Below are positions 27,597-36,598 of a DNA stretch of 46,247 bases, one piece after another (the first letter of the stretch is position 1; the number at the start of each line of letters is the position of its first letter). The notes under the pieces are model-generated. The model was not told the origin of the DNA and did no database searches. It was given only the letters and a program-made list of their open reading frames with translations. The stretch spans positions 1-46,247 of the forward strand of contig JAQBVJ010000054.1 in NCBI GenBank assembly GCA_027623235.1, given 5' to 3'. The position numbers and the translations under genes are program-made. This stretch comes from Planctomycetota bacterium. Its GTDB lineage: Bacteria; Planctomycetota; Planctomycetia; Planctomycetales; Planctomycetaceae.

Positions 27597-27833
27597 CGAG
27601 TCAACTCCGGCTGAATGGGCAGTTATGGCCTGCTATGCGTCCCAGAATGCGACAACACTTTGAATTTGTGGGGGCTCCGTCGATGTTCGGCGTTTTCTGA
27701 GGTCCGCCGCTTCTGGTAGAGTCGTGAGCTGAAATCGGTGGTTGGGGCACCGTCTCCTACGGAATAAACGGAATAATACGGGATCCGTGCGGCGCTCGAA
27801 CGGACCACCGCGAAACTGCCCCAGAGACCGCTC

Positions 27834-28478
27834 ATGTCGGAAGAAGTTGCCAGACTTGAAGAAGGCGGAGTAGATGCCGCGTCCGTCCTCTTCGCAATCT
27901 ATCGCCGCCGGCTGGTCGCGATCATCGATTTCCGGATGGATCGCCGACTGATCGGACGGGTCGACACCGAAGACGTTCTGCAGGAAGCGTGGATCGAAAT
28001 CGCCCGCCGACTGGATCAGTACCTGGCAAAACCCAACGTTTCGTTTTTCGTCTGGGTAAGACAGATCACCTGGCAAACTCTGCTCGGTTTCCACCGGCGA
28101 CATCTCAGTCTGAAGCGCGATGCCAATCGCGATGTCCGGCTGCGGGGTGAGCCAGGCAACTTCACGACGGGCGGCTCGATCGCCCGTGCTCTGTGTGCAC
28201 AGCTAACCTCACCCAGCCAGGCGATGATGCGGGGCGAGGAAATCGAGCAACTGCGCGAGGCCCTCGACACGATCAACGACGTGGATCGGGAAGTGCTCGC
28301 CCTGCGTCACTTCGAGCTGCTCACGAATAAAGAGGTCGCCGAGGTCCTGCAGATTGGCAGCACAGCGGCAAGCAATCGATACATCCGCGCTTTGCGGCGT
28401 TTGCGGGATGTCCTCGTGCAGTTTCCCGCCTTCCATGACAGAATGGGAATCGACGCACCGCCGGAGTCTCATCCATGA
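27834..28478 (+). CDS. ECF-type RNA polymerase sigma factor (kinase-linked)
   Basis: A 214-residue sigma-70 family protein with only regions 2 and 4. Region 2 spans roughly residues 20-95, with RVDTEDVLQEAWIEIARRLD matching the core-binding and -10 recognition helices. Region 4 spans roughly 145-205, with LDTINDVDREVLALRHFELL and TNKEVAEVLQIGSTAASNRY as the helix-turn-helix. Planctomycetes have lineage-specific ECF groups encoded next to Ser/Thr kinases, and this gene fits: its TGA overlaps the kinase ATG by four bases (ATGA at 28475-28478). No anti-sigma factor is adjacent, so activation through the kinase is the likely model. A 9-base direct repeat (ACGGAATAA twice, 27759-27776) lies in its upstream region and could be an operator. 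Confidence 0.93.
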   Translation: MSEEVARLEEGGVDAASVLFAIYRRRLVAIIDFRMDRRLIGRVDTEDVLQEAWIEIARRLDQYLAKPNVSFFVWVRQITWQTLLGFHRRHLSLKRDANRDVRLRGEPGNFTTGGSIARALCAQLTSPSQAMMRGEEIEQLREALDTINDVDREVLALRHFELLTNKEVAEVLQIGSTAASNRYIRALRRLRDVLVQFPAFHDRMGIDAPPESHP

Positions 28479-31400
28479 TCGCCGAACACGAAGACCTCGA
28501 GGACGACGACGAACTGAATCCGGTCGACGTTCTCGCCGATGAGTTTTCTGAACGGCTGCGCGAAGGCGAAAACCCGTCGATCACCGAATATGTCATTCGC
28601 CACCCCGATCTCGAAGCCGACATCCGCGAGCTGTTTCCGACGATCGCGATGATGGAGCAGTTTCGGAAGAAGCAGCAGGATGATACGCAGCTCAGCCAGG
28701 TCTCAGCGCGACTCGATGCCAAGCGGCTGAAACAGCTCGGCGATTTCCGCGTCATTCGCGAAGTCGGCCGCGGCGGAATGGGAGTCGTCTACGCCGCAGA
28801 GCAACAGTCGCTTAAACGGTTTGTCGCTCTGAAAGTCCTCGCCCCCAGCATCTCCGGTTCAGAAAACGAACTGCGGCGTTTCAAACGCGAGGCCGAAGCC
28901 GCGGCGAGGCTGCATCACACAAACATTGTTCCCGTCTTCGGAACGGGCGAAAGCGACGGCCTCCACTTTATCGTGATGCAGCTTGTCGATGGCGTGCCGC
29001 TGAACGAGGCGATTGACTCGGTCCGGGCTGGTGTCAATTCCACGGTCCGAGCTGGTCGCACAGAGGTCGCCCATTCGGACGAATCGTCCGACGAAGGATC
29101 GTCAACGAGCGACTCATTCACACCGGACATGGCAGCGAGTGCTCTGCTGACAGGGTCGACTCAAAGGCCGACCGCCGCCTCGGTCGCGGCGACGCTGAAG
29201 TTGAGCCCGACCACTCGCGCGCCCCGAACAAAGAACTTGCTCGCCGCTCCCTCGACCGCGGCTTACCGCCGACCAACGGACAGTAGTGACGTTCTCTCCG
29301 GGACGATCCTGTCGGGCTCGCTGCAGACACCTCCGGCCGAGCCTCATCGCAAGGTCACGCGCAAACTCGGCCGCCGTTACTGGGACAGCGTCGCGGGAAT
29401 CGCGGCCGAGATCGCCGACGCGCTCGCCTACGCGCACGATCAAGGCGTCGTCCATCGCGACGTGAAGCCGTCGAATCTGCTGTTCGATCGGGCCGGCGGA
29501 GTGTGGATTACCGACTTCGGCCTCGCCCGACACGAAGATCAGGAAGCGGTCACTCGAACCGGCGACATCATCGGCACGCTGCGCTACATGGCTCCCGAAC
29601 AGTGCATCGGAGCGGGCGACTCCCGGAGCGACATCTACAGCCTCGGTCTGACGCTGTACGAGCTGCTCACTTTGCAGCCAGCGTTTCCCGAGTCACGACA
29701 CGCGATCTTGATTCGACAGAAACACGATGGCACGTTTCCAAAGCCGCGTTCGCTTGACCGCAACATCCCGCGCGACCTTGAAACGGTCACACTGAAAGCC
29801 TGCTCGACCGATCCGGCCCACCGCTACCAGACCGCGGCTGAGCTCGCTGCTGACCTGCGCAGTTTTATCGAGGATCGCCCCGTGCGAGCTCGCCAGATCA
29901 CTCCGGTGGAGCGTCTCTGGCGATGGTCCCGCCGTAACCCGACCATGGCCGCGCTGAGCAGCTTGAGTCTCGGCCTGCTTGTGGCGGTGGCGGTGGTCTT
30001 CGCAATCGGTAACTACCAGACCGGACTCGCCCTGAACGATGCGGAACGGGAACGGAAGACCGCCGACTCCGAGCGGATCACCGCGGAGATCGAGCGAAAT
30101 CGGGCCCTCGCCGCCGCGGAAAAGGCCAGACAGGAAGAGGAACACGCCCGGTCCGAAGGCGAGCGTGCCGAAGCCAACCTGCAGATTGCTGTGCGGGCTT
30201 TTGAGGAAATCATTTCGAACATTGCTTCGCGCGGGATCCCGCAATCGATGACGTTCGCCAGTGCCGAGGACACTGGCGAGGACGGTGCTCCTGCCGACCC
30301 GCCGGCGAGTTCAAGCGACGCCGTCGTCACGCAGGCCGATGCGGAACTGCTCGAATCGCTGCTCCGATTCTTTGACAAATTCGCCAGTCGAAACAGCGCG
30401 GACCTGCAGGTTCAAAGTGCCGCCGCACGGCGAATCATCGGCGACATTCACCAGCGACTCGGCCGACTCGACGATGCCGCCGCCTCATACCGCGAGGCAT
30501 TGGCCATCGTCGAAACTCTCGTGAAGGCCGACCCGGAAAACACATCACTGATCCTGGAGCAGGCCCGAATTATTAATGATCTGGGAGTGACGCTCAGCCG
30601 GCGCGGCGAGTTTCGCGAACCGTTTGAGCTCCACTTGAAAGCGCGGCAGTTGATCATCGAATCCGAAGAACTGATGTCAACGACCGAAGGCCGCTTCGCC
30701 CTCGCGGAAGCTCATAATCTGCTCGGCTCGATTGGCTCACGGACGGGGGTCAACAGTCTTTACGCCGCGCTGTCCGACGAAGGAACTTTTCGCCCACCCG
30801 GTCGCCGCCGCCCTGAAACCCCCCGGGGAGAAAACACCACGAACCCGGATCGGAGTCCGCCCGGATCGAATCCGCGACCGCCTGGCAACAGCGAAACGAC
30901 ACGTCCCGGTCCGGCAACGACGGTACAGATTCCGTCCACATCGGGCGCCGCTCAGCAGGCGGAAGGCGGGGCTCCTCGCACCGAAAACAGGTCTCGCCCC
31001 CCTTCCCGTTTCCGTGCCCCTCGTTCTCAGGTCTCCCTAATTCTCGAGTCCTATGACCAGGCGATCTCGCTGCTGACCGGTTTGATCGATCAGGAACCGT
31101 CGAGTGGTCGCTTCCGACTGGCACTCGCCCAGTGCTTCCGAAATCGGATGACATTTTCGCGAATGGTCGGCCATCGCCAACTGGAGAGAAAGTCGCTCGA
31201 AGAGGCCATCCTCTATCTCGACGCGTTGACAACGGACTTTCCCAACGTCCCCGTTTACCAGTTCGAACTGGCCGACACGCTCTGCCTGAACGTGACGCGT
31301 CCCGAGGGTGAGCGGGATGCCGAGTACGAATTCCGCGTCCGCCGTGCTGTCACAATTTGTCGTAATCTGATTGCCGCCTACCCGACCTATGCCGAGTACC

Positions 31401-31744
31401 GGGCTCTGATGTCGACTTCGCTGTCCCGCCTTGCGGCGATTCATCGTGCGGGAGGAGATATCGATGCGGCGAGGGCAACCTGGAAGGAAGCCCTTGAACT
31501 TCAGCGAGTCCTCGCAAGCGAGCACGAATCAGTCAGCTCGTACCAGACGGTCTACGCGTCGACGCTGCTCGCGCTGGCCGGGTTGGAAGACACCGACGGC
31601 ACACGTGAGGCAGCCACCGAAGTTCGCCGGTTGCTGGCCACCCATCTCTCGCGGCAGTTGGAGGCCGGGGAGAATGGTCTCTATCGGCGAATGCTGATCG
31701 GAGTTCAGCAGCGGATCGAGTCCGACACAGACACCGAGTCGTGA
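28475..31744 (+). CDS. Transmembrane Ser/Thr protein kinase with C-terminal TPR-like domain
   Basis: A 1089-residue Hanks-type kinase. An acidic N-terminal segment (1-88) precedes the kinase domain: Gly loop VGRGGMGVVY (97-106), Lys120 in VALKVL, HRDVKPSN with Asp329, DFG at 347-349, and GTLRYMAPEQ. A Ser/Thr-rich insert of about 115 residues (roughly 184-297) interrupts the domain before the catalytic loop, unlike compact bacterial kinases. One membrane helix follows (about 492-512, SLGLLVAVAVVFAIGNY), then a charged coiled-coil-like stretch and repeated helical TPR-like segments (for example RLGRLDDAAASYREALAIVE). A Pro/Arg-rich low-complexity stretch of about 90 residues (roughly 760-850) splits that C-terminal region. 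Start and stop are firm; it overlaps the sigma factor gene by 4 bases and faces the PPP phosphatase gene. Confidence 0.95.
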   Translation: MIAEHEDLEDDDELNPVDVLADEFSERLREGENPSITEYVIRHPDLEADIRELFPTIAMMEQFRKKQQDDTQLSQVSARLDAKRLKQLGDFRVIREVGRGGMGVVYAAEQQSLKRFVALKVLAPSISGSENELRRFKREAEAAARLHHTNIVPVFGTGESDGLHFIVMQLVDGVPLNEAIDSVRAGVNSTVRAGRTEVAHSDESSDEGSSTSDSFTPDMAASALLTGSTQRPTAASVAATLKLSPTTRAPRTKNLLAAPSTAAYRRPTDSSDVLSGTILSGSLQTPPAEPHRKVTRKLGRRYWDSVAGIAAEIADALAYAHDQGVVHRDVKPSNLLFDRAGGVWITDFGLARHEDQEAVTRTGDIIGTLRYMAPEQCIGAGDSRSDIYSLGLTLYELLTLQPAFPESRHAILIRQKHDGTFPKPRSLDRNIPRDLETVTLKACSTDPAHRYQTAAELAADLRSFIEDRPVRARQITPVERLWRWSRRNPTMAALSSLSLGLLVAVAVVFAIGNYQTGLALNDAERERKTADSERITAEIERNRALAAAEKARQEEEHARSEGERAEANLQIAVRAFEEIISNIASRGIPQSMTFASAEDTGEDGAPADPPASSSDAVVTQADAELLESLLRFFDKFASRNSADLQVQSAAARRIIGDIHQRLGRLDDAAASYREALAIVETLVKADPENTSLILEQARIINDLGVTLSRRGEFREPFELHLKARQLIIESEELMSTTEGRFALAEAHNLLGSIGSRTGVNSLYAALSDEGTFRPPGRRRPETPRGENTTNPDRSPPGSNPRPPGNSETTRPGPATTVQIPSTSGAAQQAEGGAPRTENRSRPPSRFRAPRSQVSLILESYDQAISLLTGLIDQEPSSGRFRLALAQCFRNRMTFSRMVGHRQLERKSLEEAILYLDALTTDFPNVPVYQFELADTLCLNVTRPEGERDAEYEFRVRRAVTICRNLIAAYPTYAEYRALMSTSLSRLAAIHRAGGDIDAARATWKEALELQRVLASEHESVSSYQTVYASTLLALAGLEDTDGTREAATEVRRLLATHLSRQLEAGENGLYRRMLIGVQQRIESDTDTES

Positions 31745-31775
31745 CTCGCAGTCTGCGTCGTGACTCGCAGTCTGC
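31738..31775. repeat. Exact 19-bp tandem duplication across the kinase stop codon
   Basis: GTCGTGACTCGCAGTCTGC occurs twice in direct succession (31738-31756 and 31757-31775). The first copy contains the kinase TGA (31742-31744). The duplication ends 10 bases before the convergent phosphatase stop. Confidence 0.9.
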
Positions 31776-31784
31776 TGACGCGTA

Positions 31785-32585
31785 TTACCAGAACTTCCAC
31801 CAGCTCTTACCGGCACTTCCATCCGCCTCGACCGTCTGCGGGTCCGGGTTGCTGCCGGAGTTCACCACAAGTCGCTCGGGCAGCAGCACGCAGCTCAACT
31901 CGCCGCCGTTGCCTCCCGTTGTGTCGCACAGAATTCGCTTCGGCTCGATCTTCACCGACGGAACTTGAACGTGACCGCTCACGACCGTCACCGGGCAGTC
32001 CCTGGGACTGGGCGAACTGACGAACGTCTTTGAGCACAGCCAGGGTGGCCGATTGAGCGTGAAATCCCGCTCACGCAGAATTCGAATCTGCATCTCAAAC
32101 GGCGTGTTCGGATCGAGCCCCGCGTGGACGAATAAATTCTGAGGGTGCTCAACACACCACGGCAGATCGGAAAGCAGCTCAATGTGCCGCTCGTTGAGGC
32201 TCGCTTTGAGCCCCGCCAGATCGCCGTGCTCAACGCCAAACGACGTGAAGGTCGTTTCCGACAGATAGTCCCGCACCCAGCGTTCCTCCCAGTTCGCATA
32301 CTCGGGAGTCGGCAGCAACCCCAGCGCTCCGGCCATCGCCAGCTCGTGGTTTCCGCAGATCACCGTCGTCTTCGGATGCCGCAGAAAGAGGTCACAGACG
32401 ACATCCAGCGCACCCTTGGAATCGGGGCCGCGATCGACGAGGTCTCCGATAAAGACGATCCAGCGATTTTCAAAACCCGGTAGCCGCTCAAGCCGGTCAA
32501 GCACGACCAGAAGCTGATCGACCTGCCCATGGACATCACCGATGACGGCAACGGGGCCGTCGATTCGAGTTGTAAGCTGACTCAC
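31785..32585 (-). CDS. PPP-family Ser/Thr protein phosphatase-like metallophosphoesterase
   Basis: A 266-residue phosphoesterase with the complete PPP motif series: VIGDVHGQVDQL (GDxHG), FIGDLVDRGPDSKG (GDxVDRG), VICGNHEL (GNHE), LFVHAGLDP and SGHVQVP, all ligands of a dinuclear metal site. Bacterial members dephosphorylate proteins or Ap4A-type nucleotides. The start is GTG at 32585, decided by AGGAGG 8 nt upstream; upstream in-frame ATGs lack a ribosome binding site. The C-terminal tail ends in a Trp-rich WWKFW. It is tail to tail with the Ser/Thr kinase, 40 bases apart, suggesting a kinase/phosphatase pair acting on common substrates, which is inference. Confidence 0.92.
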   Translation of the reverse strand: MSQLTTRIDGPVAVIGDVHGQVDQLLVVLDRLERLPGFENRWIVFIGDLVDRGPDSKGALDVVCDLFLRHPKTTVICGNHELAMAGALGLLPTPEYANWEERWVRDYLSETTFTSFGVEHGDLAGLKASLNERHIELLSDLPWCVEHPQNLFVHAGLDPNTPFEMQIRILRERDFTLNRPPWLCSKTFVSSPSPRDCPVTVVSGHVQVPSVKIEPKRILCDTTGGNGGELSCVLLPERLVVNSGSNPDPQTVEADGSAGKSWWKFW

Positions 32586-32697
32586 TGAGCATCCTCCTGA
32601 TGCATTTTCGGCGGGACCGAAATCTTCCCTGGACCCCGGATGGTATTTCCGTTCGGCAAAACGCGACAAGATCGACTCCCGACGCCGAGGCAATCAA

Positions 32698-32755
32698 TTC
32701 TCACACGAAGTCACCAAGGCAAGCAGGACAGGCTCTGCGTGCCTTCGTGTGAGAA
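32698..32755. repeat. Perfect 13-bp inverted repeat in a divergent promoter region (R6)
   Basis: TTCTCACACGAAG (32698-32710) is exactly complementary to CTTCGTGTGAGAA (32743-32755) around a 32-base centre. Just after it come two similar CCGTGGTT blocks (about 32774-32803). It lies in the 300-base gap between the phosphatase start and the PPC-domain protein start; no other feature is visible in that gap. Confidence 0.75.
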
Positions 32756-32885
32756 AAAGTCCGCCGCATTCCGTGGTTTCCGCGTCTTCCGTGGTTCTCC
32801 TCCGTCCGCCCGGCGTAAAATCCACATCCCCGCTTGGCCCCTCCACAGTCCTCGCCACCGACCGTCCACCTCGTTGAGGCTACTC

Positions 32886-34511
32886 ATGCGTTTCTCCCTC
32901 GCGCTGATTCTTCTGCTTTTCGTCCCGCCTGCGAAGGCTGCTCCGCCGGATGTGAAGTCGCTCTTTCCGATGGGAGCCGGGCCAGGCACGACCGAGATCA
33001 CTGCCGGCGGCAAGCTGAATCAGCCAGGCACGACCGTGTGGTGCAGCGAAGGGTCACTCAAATTCGAAATTCCTGAGAAAGGTGACAGCTTCAAAGTCAC
33101 CGTCCCCGACGAGGCTGCGCCGGGGCTTCACTGGGTGAGATTCTCCAACGCCGAAGGCGCGACCAGTCTGGTCCCCTTCGTCGTGGGAACTCTGCCGGAA
33201 CTCAACGAGACGGAACCGAACGACGAGATCGCCAAAGCGCAGAAAATCGACAAGCCCAGCGTCGCGAACGGCAAACTTGCCGCTGCGGGAGACGTCGACG
33301 TCTTCTCCGTGCCCGTGAAAAAAGGTCAGACACTGGTCGCATCGATCGATTCCAACTGGAGACTGGCTGCCCCCGTCGACATGGTCATGCAGGTTCTGAG
33401 CCCGAATGGAAACGTTTTTGAGCAGAACGACGATGACCACGGATTCGATCCGCTCATCGCGGTGACGCCTCCCGAGGACGGCACATGGTTTGTTCGCGTG
33501 TTTGGTTTTCCGGCGACGCCCAACAGCTCAATCCGCTTTGCGGGCGGAGCCGACTATCGCTACCGGCTGACGCTGACGACCGGCCCGTACGCCAATCACG
33601 CCGTCCCGTCAGCGATCACTGAGGACGGAGCTGCGGTCGGACTCGCCGGCTGGAACCTGCCAGAGCCGTTGACGAAATCCGTCGCGGTCACCTCGCTCAT
33701 CGGCGACGCATTCGGACTCCGCGAAATCGCCAACACCGTCCCCGTTTCGAAACTCACCGGCCCGGTCCTGGTGGAAGCCGAACCTTGCGACCGGGCGAAG
33801 CCGGGCGAGATCACCGCCGGCTCGGTCGTCTGCGGCGTCATCGGCGAGCCGCGTGACGAAGACGCGTTTCACTTCACCGCGAAGAAGGGCGAGCGACTTG
33901 ACTTTCGAGTCGAGTCGCGATCGCTTGGCCATCCGCTCGACCCGGTCGTGACCGTCATCGATGCCGAAGGTAACGTGGTCATCGAGTCTGATGATTCGGC
34001 GCGAAACGTGTTTGACTCGCTGGTGAAGTTCGTCGCGAAGGCCGACGGCGAGCATCGCGTCTGTATCCGCGACCTGTATGACAATGGCGGCTGGCGGTTC
34101 GCGTACCGACTGCACTGCGAAGTCCCCGCCCCGTCCGTCGCCCTCGCCGTCAAAGCCGACTTCTTCATCGTCAAGCAGGGCGAGTCACTTGAGATTCCCG
34201 TCACGGTGACTCGAAACGAAAAGTTCGCTGAAGAAGTTTCAGTCACGGTCGAAGGACTTCCGGAAGGAGTCACTGTCGAGGCCGTTAAGTCAGAAGCAAA
34301 AGGCGATTCGTCAAAAGCGGTCAAGCTGACTCTGAAAGCGGATTCTAAAACAGGCTTCAACGGACCAATCCGAATCGTCGGCTCGTACGGCGAGAAGCAA
34401 CAGGTCGAAGCCACCGCACCGCTGGCCACGTTCACAACCGACACGACCTCGCTCTGGCTGACGATCGTCCCGAAAACTGAGGAACCAAAGAAAGAAGAGC
34501 CAAAGAAGTAG
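32886..34511 (+). CDS. Secreted PPC-domain protein (bacterial pre-peptidase C-terminal domain)
   Basis: A 541-residue protein with a signal peptide (MRFSLALILLLFVPPAKA). After an Ig-like segment it carries the PPC signature NETEPNDEIAKAQKIDKPSV then NGKLAAAGDVDVFSVPVKKG, with a second PPC-like block later (CGVIGEPRDEDAFHFTAKKG, then ERLDFRVES). PPC domains are beta-sandwiches found in secreted bacterial proteins, often flanking peptidases or used in adhesion; no peptidase domain is present here. The C-terminus is Lys/Glu-rich (EEPKKEEPKK). The ATG at 32886 opens the signal peptide; longer in-frame starts at 32640 run through the R6 repeat and are unlikely. Its partner genes may be the DUF1501/PSD1 cluster that converges from the other side. 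Confidence 0.85.
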   Translation: MRFSLALILLLFVPPAKAAPPDVKSLFPMGAGPGTTEITAGGKLNQPGTTVWCSEGSLKFEIPEKGDSFKVTVPDEAAPGLHWVRFSNAEGATSLVPFVVGTLPELNETEPNDEIAKAQKIDKPSVANGKLAAAGDVDVFSVPVKKGQTLVASIDSNWRLAAPVDMVMQVLSPNGNVFEQNDDDHGFDPLIAVTPPEDGTWFVRVFGFPATPNSSIRFAGGADYRYRLTLTTGPYANHAVPSAITEDGAAVGLAGWNLPEPLTKSVAVTSLIGDAFGLREIANTVPVSKLTGPVLVEAEPCDRAKPGEITAGSVVCGVIGEPRDEDAFHFTAKKGERLDFRVESRSLGHPLDPVVTVIDAEGNVVIESDDSARNVFDSLVKFVAKADGEHRVCIRDLYDNGGWRFAYRLHCEVPAPSVALAVKADFFIVKQGESLEIPVTVTRNEKFAEEVSVTVEGLPEGVTVEAVKSEAKGDSSKAVKLTLKADSKTGFNGPIRIVGSYGEKQQVEATAPLATFTTDTTSLWLTIVPKTEEPKKEEPKK

Positions 34512-34583
34512 GGCGGGCCGAGTGTCGTCGTGCCCGATTTGGCGAACACTGGCAAAGCCACTGGCACGTTTTTCAACCGGCTG

Positions 34584-36029
34584 TCAGCCAAGGATCCCTT
34601 CGACGATCTTTCCAGGCTGGCCGTCGAGCAACGTCTCTTCCCGGGTTCCGCGCTTGAAGCCGAGTTTGTCCGGCGAGATTCCAAACTGATCCAGCAGCGT
34701 CGCGTGATAGTCGAAATGGTTGACAACATTCTCGACAGCGTGATGCCCGAATTCGTCGGTGGCTCCGTACGTGCCGCCACGCCGGAACCCGCCACCGGCC
34801 AGCCACATGGAAAATCCATACGTGTTGTGATCGCGTCCGACTTTGTCCGGTCCCGTGTCGTTCTGAATGACCGGCAAACGACCCATCTCGCCGCCCCAGT
34901 GAACCACGGTGGAGTCCAGCAGGCCGCGCTGCTTGAGGTCCGTGACGAGTGCCGCAGCCGGGCGGTCCGTCTTCTGACACGAGTACGCCAGCCGCGACCG
35001 GATCGCGCCGTGATGATCCCAGCCCTGATTTCGAGTAAAGATCTGCACGAAGCGAACGCCGCGTTCCACAAGCCGCCGCGCGATCAGGCATCGCGTGCCG
35101 TAGTCCTGCGTCTCTTTCTGATCGATGCCGTAAAGTTGATGGATCGACTTTGACTCCTGGCTGATGTCGAGTGCTTCTTTTGCCGCGCTCTGCATTCGCG
35201 CGGCGAGCTGGTAATTCGCGATCCGTGCGGCCAGGTCGGAATTCTCCGGGTACTGCTTCAGGTGCTCCTCATTCAACTTCTTGAGGTATCGCAGAAACTC
35301 ATCCTGAACCGGACCGGATCGTTTGTCGGGTGGGGTGAGGTCGAGAATCCGCGGCTCGCGCGGCCGCACAACGGTGCCTTGAAACAGCGACGGCAACCAT
35401 CCGTTCGACCAGTTGAGAACGCCCTCGACCGGAATCCCGGCCGGATCAGTCAACGCGACGAACGCGGGCAGGTTGTCCGTCTGGGCCCCGAGCCCGTACG
35501 TCAGCCAGCTGCCCAGCGACGGCCGACCGCGCTGAGTCCGGCCGGAGTTCATCGCGTGAATCGACTGCCCGTGATTATTGACGCCCGTGTGCATCGACCT
35601 CACGACGACGATGTCGTCCACCACGCCGGCGGTGTGCGGCAGAAGCTCCGAGACGTCGGTCCCGCACTCACCGTACTTCGCAAACTTCCACGGACTGCCC
35701 AGCGTTTTGGAGCTTGCCTGCGCCGCGTTGTCGTACTTGATCTTCCCCGGAAACTTCTGCCCGTTCAGCCGATTCAGTACCGGCTTCGGATCCAGCAGGT
35801 CCACCTGACTCGGACCACCCTGCATGAACAGCGAAATCATCGCCGTCGCTTTGGGCTCGTGATCCGGCTGCCGAGCCTTCAACGTAAATTCCTGCCGATG
35901 AATGTTCGGCTTCATCGGCGCGGCAGACGCCTGCTCTTTCTGAAGCAGCCAGGCAAGCGCGACCGGCGCGAGACCGAACCCGGCGGCTTCGACAAACTGA
36001 CGGCGGGAAAACTGACTGGCTTCGTTCAT
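34584..36029 (-). CDS. DUF1501 family protein, Tat-exported
   Basis: A 481-residue DUF1501 protein with the Tat motif FSRRQFVEAAGFGLAPVALA. Family blocks are MISLFMQGGPSQVDLLDPKP, VSELLPHTAGVVDDIVVVRS, YGTRCLIARRLVERGVRFVQ and VVHWGGEMGRLPVIQNDTG. It is more distant from the tandem pair at 15161-17960 than they are from each other. It ends the minus-strand cluster that begins with the PSD1 cytochrome at 39727, the usual planctomycete pairing. Here, however, two unrelated small genes lie between the partners. Function of the family is unknown; export to the periplasm is supported. Confidence 0.92.
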   Translation of the reverse strand: MNEASQFSRRQFVEAAGFGLAPVALAWLLQKEQASAAPMKPNIHRQEFTLKARQPDHEPKATAMISLFMQGGPSQVDLLDPKPVLNRLNGQKFPGKIKYDNAAQASSKTLGSPWKFAKYGECGTDVSELLPHTAGVVDDIVVVRSMHTGVNNHGQSIHAMNSGRTQRGRPSLGSWLTYGLGAQTDNLPAFVALTDPAGIPVEGVLNWSNGWLPSLFQGTVVRPREPRILDLTPPDKRSGPVQDEFLRYLKKLNEEHLKQYPENSDLAARIANYQLAARMQSAAKEALDISQESKSIHQLYGIDQKETQDYGTRCLIARRLVERGVRFVQIFTRNQGWDHHGAIRSRLAYSCQKTDRPAAALVTDLKQRGLLDSTVVHWGGEMGRLPVIQNDTGPDKVGRDHNTYGFSMWLAGGGFRRGGTYGATDEFGHHAVENVVNHFDYHATLLDQFGISPDKLGFKRGTREETLLDGQPGKIVEGILG

Positions 36030-36040
36030 CGTGACGCACT

Positions 36041-36598
36041 TTACTGCTGGCGAAATTCGGCGAGGCGATCGAGCGGCGAAAGGTCTTCATTCATCTCACA
36101 CAGCATCTGCAGATTCTCGACCGTGTAGTCCCAGTCCAGCCGCTGATTTTGCCGTGTGACGATCCCTCGAACGTCCAGCCAGTCCTTGTCGCGACCAGAA
36201 AACGACTTCAGGACGATGATATCTTCCGCCGAAGCGGTTCGAATGGCTGCGTCGTTCGAAAAGCGGAAATCACTCGCCCGACGAATGAGCTGCTCTTCGA
36301 ACGGAAACGCCGCCAATGCAATGTCGATGGGAACTTTGTTCGCCGCATTGACCAGTAAGACGCGAGATTCGACCGCAAATCCGGCAACTCCCGCTTCGCG
36401 CGGGTGGAACTGACTGAGCAGTTGATCGATCACTGTCCGTTCATTTCCGAGACCCGTCAAAAGGCTGACATCGACATCAAGTGTGGCTCGTGGTTCTCCC
36501 CATCGAGCCACAGCCAGACCGCCGATGATGCAGAACTCCCATTCCTGATTCCGGCAGAACGACTGAATTTCCAGGGCGGCTTCGAACAGCGGACTCAT
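36041..36598 (-). CDS. Nucleotidyltransferase-like protein (AbiEii/DUF6036 type)
   Basis: A 185-residue protein with the opening of a DNA polymerase beta-like nucleotidyltransferase fold: CIIGGLAVARWGEPRATLDV followed by DVSLL gives the GG...DxD pattern, with the Asp pair as candidate metal ligands. Later VPIDIALAAFPFEEQLIRRA supplies the third Asp, and SAEDIIVLKSFSGRDKDWLD matches the typical C-terminal Lys/Asp block. Relatives include AbiEii-type toxins and other minimal nucleotidyltransferases that modify RNA or proteins; a toxin role is possible but unproven. The ATG overlaps the stop of the 70-residue gene upstream by four bases, implying coupling. It sits inside the PSD1/DUF1501 cluster. 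Confidence 0.78.
   Translation of the reverse strand: MSPLFEAALEIQSFCRNQEWEFCIIGGLAVARWGEPRATLDVDVSLLTGLGNERTVIDQLLSQFHPREAGVAGFAVESRVLLVNAANKVPIDIALAAFPFEEQLIRRASDFRFSNDAAIRTASAEDIIVLKSFSGRDKDWLDVRGIVTRQNQRLDWDYTVENLQMLCEMNEDLSPLDRLAEFRQQ

Noticed and set aside
30948..30985. Resemblance of the kinase low-complexity region to the R1 repeat
   Set aside because: Only part of one arm matches loosely and no second arm is present, so chance or composition is enough.
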